Assembly: GCF_947495565.1 (NCBI RefSeq)
Contig: NZ_CANLZM010000006.1
Coordinates: forward strand, 186,001 to 250,000
Source: an uncultured Pontibacter sp.
GTDB taxonomy: Bacteria; Bacteroidota; Bacteroidia; Cytophagales; Hymenobacteraceae
DNA length: 64,000 bases
Direction: 5' to 3'
The notes under the pieces were generated by a model. That model ran no database searches. It was not told the origin of the DNA and worked only from the letters and a program-made list of their open reading frames with translations. Both the position numbers and the translations under genes were made by a program. Of this stretch, positions 17,885 through 27,618 are shown piece by piece. How positions within the stretch are numbered: the stretch's first letter is position 1; each line of letters opens with the position of its first letter.

Positions 17885-18700
17885 TTAGTAGCTAAGCGTA
17901 GCTACTACGGGCAAGTGATCCGATGCATATGTTTCCGGTATTACCTTCTGCGAAACAACTTTAAAAGGTGCATCTTTTGTGAATGCAATGAAATCTATGG
18001 CTCTCTTTGGGTTAATTACCGGTATAGTAGGCTCACAATCAGTGTCACAGGTGCGGGTAAAGACCTTATCCAACTCCGCAATAGAAGAGCTTTCAGGCAT
18101 GGCATTGAAATCACCGGCCACTATAAAAGGAATTGGTTCATTAGCAGCTATTTCGTTTATAGCCCTTACCTGCTGGTCCCGGTTTTCTGTACTTCTTACA
18201 TCCAGGTGTGTGCTACCGAAGCGCACCACCAAACCACCAGGTAACTCTACTTTTGCAGTGGCTATTACACGGTCTTCCGCCATCGGGTCGGCATCTTCGG
18301 GCAGGGGCGTAACAGTAGCCTCCGTTAAAGGATACCTTGAAAGTATGGCCACGCCATATTGCCCGCCATCGTAGTCAATTGCTCTTCCAAAAAAGGCTTT
18401 CATACCAAGCTTTTCTGCAATTGCCACAGCCTGGTTTACCTTGCCGGCCCGCCCTGTGTTTACATCCACTTCCTGCAGTGCCACCAGATCCGGGTTTTGC
18501 TTCCTTATGGCAGCAACAATTGCATCGATGTCTATTTCTCCTGCCTCCTCTTTGCTAGGAGGATTAGCATGGTGTATGTTATAGGACATGATCGTCACCT
18601 CTCTTTTAGCTGAGAAGGATGAGGGCAAGCTTTTGGAGCAGGAAACTGCAATGGCAGCAACAAAAAGCAGTATAACAAAATAAGGTATAGCTCTTTTCAT
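17885..18700 (-). CDS. Endonuclease/exonuclease/phosphatase (EEP) family lipoprotein
   Basis: This 271-residue lipoprotein (start ATG 18700, giving MKRAIPYFVILLFVAAIAVSC with lipobox) has one EEP metal-dependent phosphodiesterase/phosphatase domain. All catalytic blocks are visible: IMSYNIHH (Asn), LVALQEVDV (Glu), FGSTHLDV, IVAGDFNAM (Asp/Asn) and YASDHLPVVA (Asp-His). It is closely similar to the protein at 22963-23805 and to a decayed copy near 25.7 kb. Such lipoproteins in sugar-utilization loci probably hydrolyse a phosphoester of an incoming glycan or lipid headgroup at the cell envelope. The substrate is not known. Confidence 0.88.
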   Translation of the reverse strand: MKRAIPYFVILLFVAAIAVSCSKSLPSSFSAKREVTIMSYNIHHANPPSKEEAGEIDIDAIVAAIRKQNPDLVALQEVDVNTGRAGKVNQAVAIAEKLGMKAFFGRAIDYDGGQYGVAILSRYPLTEATVTPLPEDADPMAEDRVIATAKVELPGGLVVRFGSTHLDVRSTENRDQQVRAINEIAANEPIPFIVAGDFNAMPESSSIAELDKVFTRTCDTDCEPTIPVINPKRAIDFIAFTKDAPFKVVSQKVIPETYASDHLPVVATLSY

Positions 18701-18741
18701 ATTATGATTAATTACACAACAAACTGCAGTTGGCATGTCTC

Positions 18742-20037
18742 CTATCGGCTTATTGCTTTATGCCCCGAAACAGCATAGTACCAGATAAACACGTAGCAGG
18801 GCACCATAACCCAGTAGGCTTGCTGCGGGTTTATCAGATCGGCGAAGTAGCCATATAGCAATGGTATGATTGCCCCACCGGCAATCCCCATGATCAATAG
18901 GGAGGATCCGGTTTTGGTAAAGCGCCCTAGGCCGGCTATAGCCAGCGGCCAGATAGCGGGAAAAATAAGCGCATTGGCTAACCCTAGCAGGGCAACGAAT
19001 AATACAGAGGTATACCCATCGGTAAGAATGGCCCCCAGTGTAAACATAGCACCAAGTATAGCTGACACTTTCATGGCCTTCTCCTGAGATATGTACTTAG
19101 GCATGGCCACTATGCCCACCATATAACCTACTACCATAGCCACTAATGTACTGGTGGTGAAAAACTTTGCTGTAGCAAGAGGTATCCCCTGTGATGCGCC
19201 ATAGCTGATAATCGTATCACCTGCCATTACCTCCACGCCCACATACAGGAACATAGGCAGTACCCCCAGCAAAAGGTGCGGAAACTGCAGAATACTTGTT
19301 TTACCAGCATTGGCCGCTGATACAGTTTCATCTTCCTGATCTGTATCTACTTCAGGCAAGGAGGAAAAATAGATTATAACGGCTAACACAAGCAGCACAC
19401 CCGTCATAATAAGGTAAGGCGAAATAACCTTGGCAGCCAGTGCATCCAGTTCAACTGCTTTCTGTGTGACGCTCATGCTACCCAACTTTTCTACCAGGAT
19501 ATCTGCATTGCTCAAAGCAACCGCCCCCAGTATGATCGGAGCCAATGCACCTGCCACTTTGTTACAGATACCCATAATGCTGATGCGCTTTGCAGCACTT
19601 TCGCGCGGCCCTAGTATGGTAATGTAAGGATTAGAGGCTGTTTGCAGCAGCGCCAAACCAGTGCCCTGAATAAATAAACCCAACAAGAATAAAGAATAGG
19701 TGCGTGTCTGTGCTGCAGGTATAAACACAAGGGCACCAATAGCCATAACTACTAGGCCTAACGGCATTCCCTTTTTAAAGCCGGTGGCCTTCAGCACCCA
19801 ACCCGAGGGAACAGCCATTACCAGGTATGAGATGTAAAAGGCAAATGCGACCAGGTAAGATTCAAAATTATTTAGCTCGCAGGCAATTTGCAGGTAAGGT
19901 ATTAGAACTGAGTTAAGCCAGGTAACAAAGCCAAAGATGAAGAACAGCGTACCAATGATGAGCATAGGCCGCATATAGCCTTGATTTTCAACAATTAAAT
20001 CACCTTCTAACTCTTTCACTAAAAGGTTTGTGGCCAT
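18742..20037 (-). CDS. MFS sugar:proton symporter, FucP/GluP family
   Basis: This 431-residue hexose transporter is paralogous to the gene at 4322-5620, sharing LNSVLIPYLQIACELNNFES, LLQTASNPYITILGP, AAKRISIMGICNK and the acidic EVDTDQEDETV linker between the six-helix halves. Here it sits between a ROK-family sugar kinase (75 bp upstream) and an EEP lipoprotein on the same strand. It therefore most likely imports the sugar released by the neighbouring SusCD locus and hands it to the kinase. Confidence 0.93.
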   Translation of the reverse strand: MATNLLVKELEGDLIVENQGYMRPMLIIGTLFFIFGFVTWLNSVLIPYLQIACELNNFESYLVAFAFYISYLVMAVPSGWVLKATGFKKGMPLGLVVMAIGALVFIPAAQTRTYSLFLLGLFIQGTGLALLQTASNPYITILGPRESAAKRISIMGICNKVAGALAPIILGAVALSNADILVEKLGSMSVTQKAVELDALAAKVISPYLIMTGVLLVLAVIIYFSSLPEVDTDQEDETVSAANAGKTSILQFPHLLLGVLPMFLYVGVEVMAGDTIISYGASQGIPLATAKFFTTSTLVAMVVGYMVGIVAMPKYISQEKAMKVSAILGAMFTLGAILTDGYTSVLFVALLGLANALIFPAIWPLAIAGLGRFTKTGSSLLIMGIAGGAIIPLLYGYFADLINPQQAYWVMVPCYVFIWYYAVSGHKAISR

Positions 20038-20111
20038 AGCGCGATACTTTATGAATGTATACTTATTTCAGTTAAACTCCTCAAGCAGTACCCTGCTATC
20101 ATTTCCTGCCG

Positions 20112-20996
20112 CTAGGCAAATACTTTATCACCTGCTGGCTCTTTGATATTTCTCATCTTGAAAAGTGCTGCGGCTCCCAGAATGGCTGAATTACCGATCG
20201 AAGAGCATTTTATCACAAGTTGATCTGTTACCGGTTTAAAAGGGAATGACGCTATGCTGTTCTCCATGGCACCCTTAAAGTATGGAAAACAGCTACAGAC
20301 AGAGCCGCCTAGTATGATTGCCTCCGGAGAAATAGCATACAGGATGATCTTGATACCGTTTCCTAAGTGGTGGCCGTACTCATTTAATATATCCAGTGCC
20401 CGCTGGTCTCCCTCCTCTGCAAGTTTCTGCACCTTTGCACCAGGTATGCCATACTTGTTAAGAAAAAACTTACCACTACAATAGTCTTCTAAAGTCTGGT
20501 CCAGGTATGGGATGCCGCCGAACTCGCCGGCGCTCGAGAACTTACCGGAATAAAGGCTGTTGTCAATGATAATGCCTGTGCCAAAACCTGTTCCCAGTGT
20601 AATGCCAGCTATATTATTATAGGCCTTGCCCTTTCCATATATCTTCTCGCCGGCAGCGAAAGCATTAGCGTCGTTGGTAACAAAAACGGGTATTCTAAAA
20701 TATTCTTCCAAATGCCCTCTCAGGTTCACCTCCCTCCAGGAGGGAATATTCTGCACATTATGTACAATGCCCTGCTCTTCATCTACCAAACCCGGCACTC
20801 CAATACCTATGCCTTCTACATCTGGTGTCAACACCTGCGCTACCCCATCTACAATTTCGTCTAATATCTGCTCTTTTGGAGCGTTTGCAGAAGTTGAAAG
20901 TCTTACCTCTTTTATTACTTTCCCATGCTGCACCAAGCCAATATGAACTTTAGTCCCGCCGATATCAATGCCAATAACTTTCTTTTCCTCTCCCAT
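20112..20996 (-). CDS. ROK-family sugar kinase (glucokinase-like)
   Basis: This 294-residue ROK kinase phosphorylates a hexose with ATP in the cytoplasm. I chose ATG 20996 because it gives MGEEKKVIGIDIGGTKVHIG with the phosphate-1 loop at the extreme N-terminus; upstream codons in the open frame lack homology. Other blocks are VTNDANAFAAGEK, AGITLGTGFGTGII and SSAGEFGGIPYLD. The usual ROK zinc motif is replaced by LEDYCSGKFFL, as in several Bacteroidota glucokinase-like proteins. Cotranscription with the MFS permease fits a transport-plus-phosphorylation module. Confidence 0.9.
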   Translation of the reverse strand: MGEEKKVIGIDIGGTKVHIGLVQHGKVIKEVRLSTSANAPKEQILDEIVDGVAQVLTPDVEGIGIGVPGLVDEEQGIVHNVQNIPSWREVNLRGHLEEYFRIPVFVTNDANAFAAGEKIYGKGKAYNNIAGITLGTGFGTGIIIDNSLYSGKFSSAGEFGGIPYLDQTLEDYCSGKFFLNKYGIPGAKVQKLAEEGDQRALDILNEYGHHLGNGIKIILYAISPEAIILGGSVCSCFPYFKGAMENSIASFPFKPVTDQLVIKCSSIGNSAILGAAALFKMRNIKEPAGDKVFA

Positions 20997-21268
20997 AAAA
21001 TAAGTTGCCCAAAGAGCTGCCCTGTTTGTCTGAATACGGCGCTTGCAAAAACACCACAAGCATACATTAACAGTAAAATGAATCGTTTGTGTCCCCTCCC
21101 CTCCAAAACCTGATTTTATGGACGGAAGGATGTCTGTTTAAAATTTTGTTACTCAGGAAACCCAGGTCTTTTACAGAACTCATGAAAACAAAACCCTCTG
21201 CATGAGTGGTTGGCACCTCTGTTCTTTTGTAAGTATAAAATCCGGGATTTAGCAATATGGGCTCGAAA

Positions 21269-22519
21269 TCAGGACTCCGACTCCAGCCGATCCTCAAAAA
21301 TATTTTCCATTACAACTGCCACAGATCCGAGAATCCCGGCATCTTTGCCTAAGGTAGAAAGCGCTATCTCTGTTTTCTCCCTTAGCTGCGCCATACTATA
21401 TGTATAAATAGCTTGCTGAATTGGTGTTGTAATATATTGTTTCGCCTCAGCCACTCTGCCACCTAATAAGATCAGCTCCGGGTTAAATAACTGTATAAGC
21501 GTGGCAATAGCCTTACCAAGGTTCATTCCAACCTTTGCCAGGATATTGATTGCGTACTGATCGCCTCTGTTTGCCGCATCAACCACCAGTTGTGGCTCTA
21601 TACTGTCTAGTTCGAAATCAGCCAGCTCATTTAACAAGGAGTGCTGGCCAGACCGTATGCCCTCTTTGGCCATGTTGGCAAGAGCAATCCCCGACGCCAC
21701 TGTCTCCAGGCAGCCGCGCTTTCCACAATAGCAAAGGATGCCATCATTCTCGAATGGGATATGCCCTATCTCCCCGGCGAAACCGGTTATGCCAGTGCAC
21801 AGCTTGCCATTCATGATCATACCCATGCCCACGCCCCAATCAAGTGATAGCACCAGCACATCTTTTTTCCCTTGAGCAAGACCAAAGCGATGCTCGGCAA
21901 GGGCAATGCTCTTTACGTCATTTTGAATGAACACCGGCTTACCCAATTTTCGCCTTAACAAGTCCTGCAAGGATTCAGACGGAGAGTTTGTACGCATATA
22001 GGTATGGTTGTTACCCTCGGAGGAATCAACCAGTCCCGGCATACTTATTCCTACACCCATGAGCTTGCCGGTGTCTATGCCTGAGTCGGCAATGAGCGCT
22101 GTTGCATTTTCCTGCAATTTGTCCACTGCAGTCAAGTCTTCGGAGATGCGGATTGGGAATGTCTGAATCCCTGTTATATTGTTGTGGTTGTTATCAAAGA
22201 TTGCCATTTTGGTCTTGAACCGCCCCATGGCTATACTTAGCACATACAGAGAATTATCTCTGAGTCCGTACAGATCCGGTTTTCTGCCACCCTCAGACTT
22301 ACCTCTTCCCTGCTTTTCGACCAACCCTTCCGCTATAAGCTCACCGAGTAAGCTCATAGATGTTGGAGAGCTTATGTTAAAATCAGCGCACAACTCAGCG
22401 TTTGCTTTTGCCCCGTTAACATAGAGGTGCTTTATAATTTTTATTCTTTGGGTATGCTTCTTCCTTTCAATATTATTGAGTGCATCCAAAGAGGTATTCT
22501 CAAGAATCAAAATACTCAT
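21269..22519 (-). CDS. ROK-family transcriptional regulator (NagC/Mlc/XylR type)
   Basis: This 416-residue regulator has an N-terminal winged helix (about residues 20-80, with NGAKANAELCADFNISSPTSMSLLGELIAEGLV as helix-turn-helix). A complete ROK sugar-binding domain follows. The zinc-binding motif is intact (GILCYCGKRGCLETVAS), as expected for ROK repressors that respond to a free or phosphorylated sugar. Position next to the ROK kinase, the transporter, two EEP genes and SusCD makes it the likely local repressor. A possible shared AT-rich element upstream of it and of susC is noted in the findings. Confidence 0.9.
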   Translation of the reverse strand: MSILILENTSLDALNNIERKKHTQRIKIIKHLYVNGAKANAELCADFNISSPTSMSLLGELIAEGLVEKQGRGKSEGGRKPDLYGLRDNSLYVLSIAMGRFKTKMAIFDNNHNNITGIQTFPIRISEDLTAVDKLQENATALIADSGIDTGKLMGVGISMPGLVDSSEGNNHTYMRTNSPSESLQDLLRRKLGKPVFIQNDVKSIALAEHRFGLAQGKKDVLVLSLDWGVGMGMIMNGKLCTGITGFAGEIGHIPFENDGILCYCGKRGCLETVASGIALANMAKEGIRSGQHSLLNELADFELDSIEPQLVVDAANRGDQYAINILAKVGMNLGKAIATLIQLFNPELILLGGRVAEAKQYITTPIQQAIYTYSMAQLREKTEIALSTLGKDAGILGSVAVVMENIFEDRLESES

Positions 22520-22962
22520 TGTGTATAATCTATAACTTGTTCAAGAATGTCATTTATTTAGCTAAAAGCAAGCACTTTTAAAAAAAAATTAAACAAGTAT
22601 CAATGTTTAACTAATATATTTTAATAAACAAACATTAATTTTGAACTTAGATAACAACATGTATAATTTTAATTATAAAACTGGTACACTTATTACTTAC
22701 AGACGCTAACAGACTTTTTACCGCCTCTATAATAATACATCCACTTTTCGGCTTATATTTTGTCTAAGTTATCCGTATTTACTAAGAGTTTAGCGTCTTC
22801 ATCCTCATCAAGATCAATTGACTTGTGATACCAGCAAACCTGAGCGTGTCTTTAATCTAAGCTATTATAGTTTGCCTGCCGATACACAAGAGTATGGTTA
22901 GCTTGGAGCACTTTTTTTCAAGGACATAAGCCATGTATGTTCATTATGAAATCGCTGCTACT
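22520..22962. other. AT-rich intergenic region upstream of the ROK regulator
   Basis: This 443-bp stretch has no supported ORF. Near 22536-22545 CTTG and CAAG form a short inverted repeat. At 22603-22640 the AT-rich GTTTAACTAA...TTTAATAAAC sequence forms a loose inverted repeat that could be an operator. The minus-strand regulator promoter must lie here. Confidence 0.4.
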
Positions 22963-23805
22963 TTATTGCATGCCAATTTCCGCAACTACAGGCCTATGGT
23001 CTGAGGCGTAGGGCTCGTTCACTACCTTATGAGAAATCGTACTTAACTTAGTTGCAGGATGTGCATAGGCAATAAAGTCTATAGCCTTGGTCGGATTGGT
23101 TGCCGGAATAGTAGGAGCGCATACTTTACAACTTCTTTTAAAGATCGCATCCAGCGCATTGATTTCCACAGAGCCAGGCGTTGCATTGAAATCACCGGCT
23201 ATAATGAACGGTAATGTCTCTTTTGAAGCGATATCGCTTATCTTCTCTATCTGCAACTGCCTGTTTGTCGGGTCTGACTGCGCATCCAGGTGTGTGCTTC
23301 CAAAACGAATAAATCTACCATCTGGCAGTTCAACTTTGGCTGTGGCCAATACACGTGGCTCCCCTCCACTCCCGGCTTTAGTAGGAAGCTGGTGCGCAGT
23401 AGTTTCTGATAAAGGATATTTAGAGAGAATCGCTACTCCATACTCTCCTCCTCTGTAATCAATTGCTTTGGCAAAGAAGTAGCGCATTTGCAGTTGATTA
23501 GCAATTTCTTGTGCCTGGTTAACAGCTCCCGAACGCTCTGTATCCACATCCACCTCCTGCAAGGCCAGTAGGTCTGGTTTTTCTGCACGGATTACGTCCA
23601 CAATAGCAGCTACATCAATTATATTAGGTTTTGATGGAGGGTTACAATGATGAATGTTGTAAGCCATCACCTTCACAGACGCTACAATTTCTTCTTTATC
23701 ATCAGGCTTGTCTACCGGAGCAGGGTCTGTTGGGCCAGAAGATTTATCACAGGAGGCTATCAGAAACGCAGCGCCCGTTACGAAACAAAGCAATAATCTT
23801 TTCAT
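22963..23805 (-). CDS. EEP family lipoprotein phosphatase/phosphodiesterase, second copy
   Basis: This 280-residue EEP-domain lipoprotein starts at ATG 23805 (MKRLLLCFVTGAAFLIASC, lipobox Cys at residue 19). The longer open frame has no plausible signal. A Pro/Asp/Lys linker (about residues 20-45) precedes the domain. Catalytic blocks are KVMAYNIHHC, LLALQEVDV, FGSTHLDA, IAGDFNATPG and YASDHRPVVA. It is a paralogue of the 17885 protein with the same gene order of blocks and length. It lies downstream of the beta-propeller lipoprotein on the same strand, probably as the last gene of the susC-susD transcript. Confidence 0.88.
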   Translation of the reverse strand: MKRLLLCFVTGAAFLIASCDKSSGPTDPAPVDKPDDKEEIVASVKVMAYNIHHCNPPSKPNIIDVAAIVDVIRAEKPDLLALQEVDVDTERSGAVNQAQEIANQLQMRYFFAKAIDYRGGEYGVAILSKYPLSETTAHQLPTKAGSGGEPRVLATAKVELPDGRFIRFGSTHLDAQSDPTNRQLQIEKISDIASKETLPFIIAGDFNATPGSVEINALDAIFKRSCKVCAPTIPATNPTKAIDFIAYAHPATKLSTISHKVVNEPYASDHRPVVAEIGMQ

Positions 23806-23985
23806 TTTATTTTCTTTACGGAAAGCAGTAAATACAAACATTCTAAGGTGGCGCCAGAAGGCAAAGGCATGCGCCTGGCTATAGCGCAAGTATAAATCAT
23901 CCGCCTGGTTTTTTTATTGCAGCTGAAATGGATGGTTTATACTTTAGACCAAGTACCATGCAACTCTGCTCATCAAGATGTAAAG

Positions 23986-25488
23986 CTATTCTGCACGGCC
24001 TGTGTTCTTCACATTCTGGCCTTTCATAGGCCATGGCGAGTCTGCAAGCCCACTCTCCTCCACAGCTATTTTGTAGAGTTTTATAACAGCGCCATCTAGC
24101 GCCTCCACATAAACTGTTCCATCAGCGGTAATAGTTGGTGAGTTAACCACACCGTTGCCGAGTTCTATTTCTTTCAGTAACTGCCCATCAGGGTTGATGA
24201 CAGCAAGTTTCCCTTCTGCTGTACCGATGTATACATTACCATTCACATCCACTGCCGGCACGCTTTCGTTTGTTGTTAAACTGTAAGTCCAGTTAACAGA
24301 ACCATCATTCGGGTTAAGAGACACCAATCCTGCACCGCCACCGGTATAGAGATGTCCGTTCGGACCAATGACAATACCTGACTGAGCAGCGCCTGCCACC
24401 TCGGCAGACCATTTAACTGAGCCCCTTTCGCCGCCATCGGTAATGGCTACAACATGTACGTTTGTGGTGTAGTAAATCGTGCCATCCCTATCCATAGATA
24501 AGGAGCTTCCGTGAGTACCACTACCCGTACCTACTGATTCGCTCCACTTCTTGGTGCCATCCGCTGTGTTGATGGCCCACAGCTTGCCCTCGCTTGTATT
24601 CAGAAAATAAACAGTCTGTCCGTCTCTGCTGAGAACCGGAGCAGCATAGAAAGCCCCTACCCCTACAATTTCCCAGCGTTTTTCGCCGCCTGAGTTCCAG
24701 GAATAAGCACCACCATCCTGGCTTTGGAATCTTGAGCCATGGTAGATATTGCCTTGAGCGTCTACTGCAGGTGTGTTGTTGGAAACCCCTCTTCCGCTGC
24801 CACTCCACATTTCACTTCCGTCTGCACTGTTCAGCTTGTACACCATCTTGGAATTTGACCACGTATTTATATAGATATTTCCGTCCGGCCCAATAGATGG
24901 TGCGTTCGCAATGTAAGAATCTAACTCTGTTGCCCATTTTAATTGAGCATTTGTTCCCTGATCCGTGACAGCTACGGCATTACCGTTTAAGCCACCATTG
25001 ACATTCCCCTCTACATAATAAATAGTACCGTCGTCACCGATAACCGGAGCGCTCGATCCCTCATTTATTTTCGAAACCGCAGCATTATTGGAGAACGCCC
25101 AGACCACGTTCGCTATAAACTCTTTTGGCGGAGGCGCCACCTCCACCGACTTTGTTATATCATAAGTGGTGCCGGCAGCATTCCGAACCTTTAGTGTTAC
25201 CTGATAGGTGCCGGCACTGGCGAAAGTGTGGTATGGGTTTCGCTTCTCAGATGTGCTCCCTTCCCCATCGCCAAAATCCCAGCTCCACTCTGCTATTTCG
25301 CCTGACCCTTCTGTTGGGTCTGCATAAAAGAGGATCTCCTGACCCTCTATCGGTGCCGCTGGTGTATAATTAAAATCAACATCGGGCGGCAAAAGATCTC
25401 CCATGTCATCGTCTTTACAGGCATAAAACGAGACACTCATCAAAAGACATAGTAAGAGTACTTTTACATTTTTCATTGTAGATATCAT
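23986..25488 (-). CDS. PKD-domain plus PQQ-like beta-propeller lipoprotein
   Basis: This surface or periplasmic lipoprotein is about 500 residues long. The signal MKNVKVLLLCLLMSVSFYAC has a lipobox; the start may be ATG 25488 or the in-frame ATG 25476 four codons later. One PKD domain follows (WSWDFGDGEGSTSEKRNPYHTF...). A six-to-eight-bladed PQQ-like propeller comes next, recognizable from repeated units such as GTIYYVEG, GNIYINTW, GTIYYTTN, GNVYIGTAEGKLAVI. It follows SusD on the minus strand, the usual place of a surface glycan-binding protein, so a ligand-binding role is likely. The longer ORF upstream fuses in frame to a relic of an EEP gene and is not part of this protein. Confidence 0.82.
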   Translation of the reverse strand: MISTMKNVKVLLLCLLMSVSFYACKDDDMGDLLPPDVDFNYTPAAPIEGQEILFYADPTEGSGEIAEWSWDFGDGEGSTSEKRNPYHTFASAGTYQVTLKVRNAAGTTYDITKSVEVAPPPKEFIANVVWAFSNNAAVSKINEGSSAPVIGDDGTIYYVEGNVNGGLNGNAVAVTDQGTNAQLKWATELDSYIANAPSIGPDGNIYINTWSNSKMVYKLNSADGSEMWSGSGRGVSNNTPAVDAQGNIYHGSRFQSQDGGAYSWNSGGEKRWEIVGVGAFYAAPVLSRDGQTVYFLNTSEGKLWAINTADGTKKWSESVGTGSGTHGSSLSMDRDGTIYYTTNVHVVAITDGGERGSVKWSAEVAGAAQSGIVIGPNGHLYTGGGAGLVSLNPNDGSVNWTYSLTTNESVPAVDVNGNVYIGTAEGKLAVINPDGQLLKEIELGNGVVNSPTITADGTVYVEALDGAVIKLYKIAVEESGLADSPWPMKGQNVKNTGRAE

Positions 25489-25527
25489 TTTAGTTCTGTC
25501 AATCCTTTTATCTGATTTGCATACAGG

Positions 25528-25843
25528 GCTTAGTTCTGCTACAACAGCCAAATAGCTAAAGATTACTTTCTTAGATACCACCTCTACCTTATCTGTGCTT
25601 CTGTACATGACATAGTCAATCATTCTCAGACTTGCATCCTATATTACACGCACTATGGCTGGCATGCCCTGCTTTGCTTCTGCCGAAGGTGAGCGTGCCA
25701 GGTGTACACTACATGTCATTATACTTAAATCTAGAGCAGCATCGGGCTTGGTTATGGCAGGCTTATGTACTGCAACAGGTTTAAGTTCCTCATCCTTACT
25801 ACAGGCGGAGAGAGCTCGTACTCAGCCGCACCACGCATTTCAT
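25528..25843 (-). pseudogene. Decayed EEP-family lipoprotein gene (third copy, internal deletion)
   Basis: Reading the minus strand here gives a lipobox-like ALSAC followed by SKDEELKPVAVHKP. Then comes LSIMTCSVHLARSPSAE, which aligns with the IMSYNIHHANPPSKE start of the intact EEP domains at 17885 and 22963. After a stop (25641-25639) the frame resumes with MIDYVMYRSTDKVEVVSKKV and YLAVVAELS, matching their C-terminal IDFIAFTK...VVSQKVI...LPVVATLS. About 180 central residues are missing and the signal-peptide part (from ATG 25843) is in another frame. This is a clear relic of an EEP gene between susD and the propeller gene. Confidence 0.7.
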
Positions 25844-25957
25844 CTTTTTGACCACAAAGGCATAAAGTTCAGCCGTGGAGCCCTAAACGCTGTAGCCATG
25901 ATAACCTTAGAGGTACATCTTAGACTACAGTGTTCAAGACATGCTCACTTGGGATTA

Positions 25958-27610
25958 TTACCAACCAGGATTTTGCCCAAGATCAGGGAAGCGCTCCAAC
26001 TGCGACAGCGGGATAGGCCACAGATAGTTTCTGGAAGGGTCAAAGGTTCTTCCGGTATAGGCTACAATAAAGCCATTTTGATCCTTGCGCAGGTTTGCTG
26101 CGGAGGCAGGGTTTGACAGCCAGTTTACGTTGGTGCCCTTTACGTCCTGAGCCAGGAGTTCGCCCTGTTTCCAGCGGAGGATGTCGAAGTAGCGCTGCCC
26201 CTCTAATGCAAGTTCCACGCGGCGCTCCCGACGGATCTCCTCCCGCACGTCCATACCATTTGCCGCCAGTTCTGCCAGGTTCATGTGTTTCATACCTACG
26301 CGGTCGCGCAGCAGGTTAATAGTCATATCAATATCCTCCTGCGTTAACTTCCCCTGCTCCAGTCTTGCCTCAGCATAGGTCAACAGTACCTCGGCGTAGC
26401 GTAGCAAGTGGATATCATTTGCATCACGGCCTACCATACCTACGGTAGAGACTTCTGCATACTTTGTAAAGTAATAGCCTGTAATGGTAACTGCTCCTCT
26501 CCTGTCTGAACTAAACTTGGGCACCATGAAAACGTTAGGGTTCTCATTTTCTGAAATTGGCCTTCCGTCATAGCGGCCTCCCCATTCAGCCCCCGGCTCC
26601 AGTATCGTCTGCGTCATACGTGGGTCGCGGTTCTCAAATACATCCTCATACTTTTCTATACTGTAAAGCGGAGATTTTTCGATTGGCAGACCATCCACCA
26701 TCAGGTAACTATCTACCAGCGACTTAGTTGGGTTCCAACGCACCACCTGGTCAGGCACCTGAATCTCACGGCTGAGGTTATGCAGCACCAGGTCCTCTAA
26801 ATGAGGACGGGCAATAATGGTCTCCCGGTTATTATTCCTGGAGAGTTTTCCTTTATAAGTAAAAAGGTCATAGTAATTCCTGCTTGGGTCTCCCGATGTG
26901 AAGAGCGCATACACTCCAAGATCCATCACATCTTTCGCTGCCTTTTCTGCTACATCCCAGCGGCCGTTGTACAAAGCCACACGAGCCTGCAGAGCCAGTG
27001 CAGCCCCCTTGCTCATTCTTCCAAGGTTTGCCCCGGTAGGTATCTCGGAGGGCAGGTGCTGCGCAGCTTCCTCCAAGTCCTCAAGGATAAGGTTCACTAC
27101 TTCTTCTTTCGGATTTCTTGGCACATACACTTCATCAATAGAAAGAGTGTTTTTAACCAATGGCACGTCCCCCCAGAAATTGGTCAGGTAGCTATACATC
27201 AAGGCCCGAATAACACGAACTTCTGCGGCCAAAGCTTCTTTCCTGGCAGGGTCAATAGTTGCTTTCTGATAGTTCTCCAGGAAAGCATTTGCCTGTCGTA
27301 CGCCTCTATATTGGGTTGTCCACTCTGTGTTAAGCGTGCTCAGGTCATTTCCGAAGTTACCGCTGCCGATAAGCTGATACTGTGTAGTGGATGGCCATAG
27401 CGTGTTATCGCCCATGTTCTCCATATCCACTGTGTTTTTCGCCTTCACGTTAGCGTAAAGCGCGTTAGTGGCCAACACCAACTGCTCTTCGTTTTCCCAG
27501 AATGTCTCGTTAGATATTTCATCCAAAGGAGCCCTCTCTAGGAAATCATCATCGCAGGAGCTTAAAAGGAAAGCACTAAGTATAAAGCTATATAATATTC
27601 TCTTTTTCAT
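25958..27610 (-). CDS. SusD/RagB-family nutrient-binding outer membrane lipoprotein
   Basis: This 550-residue SusD homologue is the surface lid of a SusCD glycan importer. The signal peptide MKKRILYSFILSAFLLSSC ends in a lipobox followed by DDD, a typical surface-export signal. Family blocks are ISNETFWENEEQLVLATNALY near the N-terminus (TPR scaffold), RGVRQANAFLENYQKA, IRALMYSYLTNFWGDVPLV, and the C-terminal RYFDILRWKQGE...YLWPIPLSQLERFPDLGQNPGW. It begins 8 bp after the SusC stop, so the two are cotranscribed and form one complex. Confidence 0.97.
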   Translation of the reverse strand: MKKRILYSFILSAFLLSSCDDDFLERAPLDEISNETFWENEEQLVLATNALYANVKAKNTVDMENMGDNTLWPSTTQYQLIGSGNFGNDLSTLNTEWTTQYRGVRQANAFLENYQKATIDPARKEALAAEVRVIRALMYSYLTNFWGDVPLVKNTLSIDEVYVPRNPKEEVVNLILEDLEEAAQHLPSEIPTGANLGRMSKGAALALQARVALYNGRWDVAEKAAKDVMDLGVYALFTSGDPSRNYYDLFTYKGKLSRNNNRETIIARPHLEDLVLHNLSREIQVPDQVVRWNPTKSLVDSYLMVDGLPIEKSPLYSIEKYEDVFENRDPRMTQTILEPGAEWGGRYDGRPISENENPNVFMVPKFSSDRRGAVTITGYYFTKYAEVSTVGMVGRDANDIHLLRYAEVLLTYAEARLEQGKLTQEDIDMTINLLRDRVGMKHMNLAELAANGMDVREEIRRERRVELALEGQRYFDILRWKQGELLAQDVKGTNVNWLSNPASAANLRKDQNGFIVAYTGRTFDPSRNYLWPIPLSQLERFPDLGQNPGW

Positions 27611-27618
27611 GGTACTTC

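Noticed and set aside
25655..26116. 153-codon plus-strand ORF
   Set aside because: It overlaps the 3' end of susD on the other strand and the EEP relic, and shows no homology signal.
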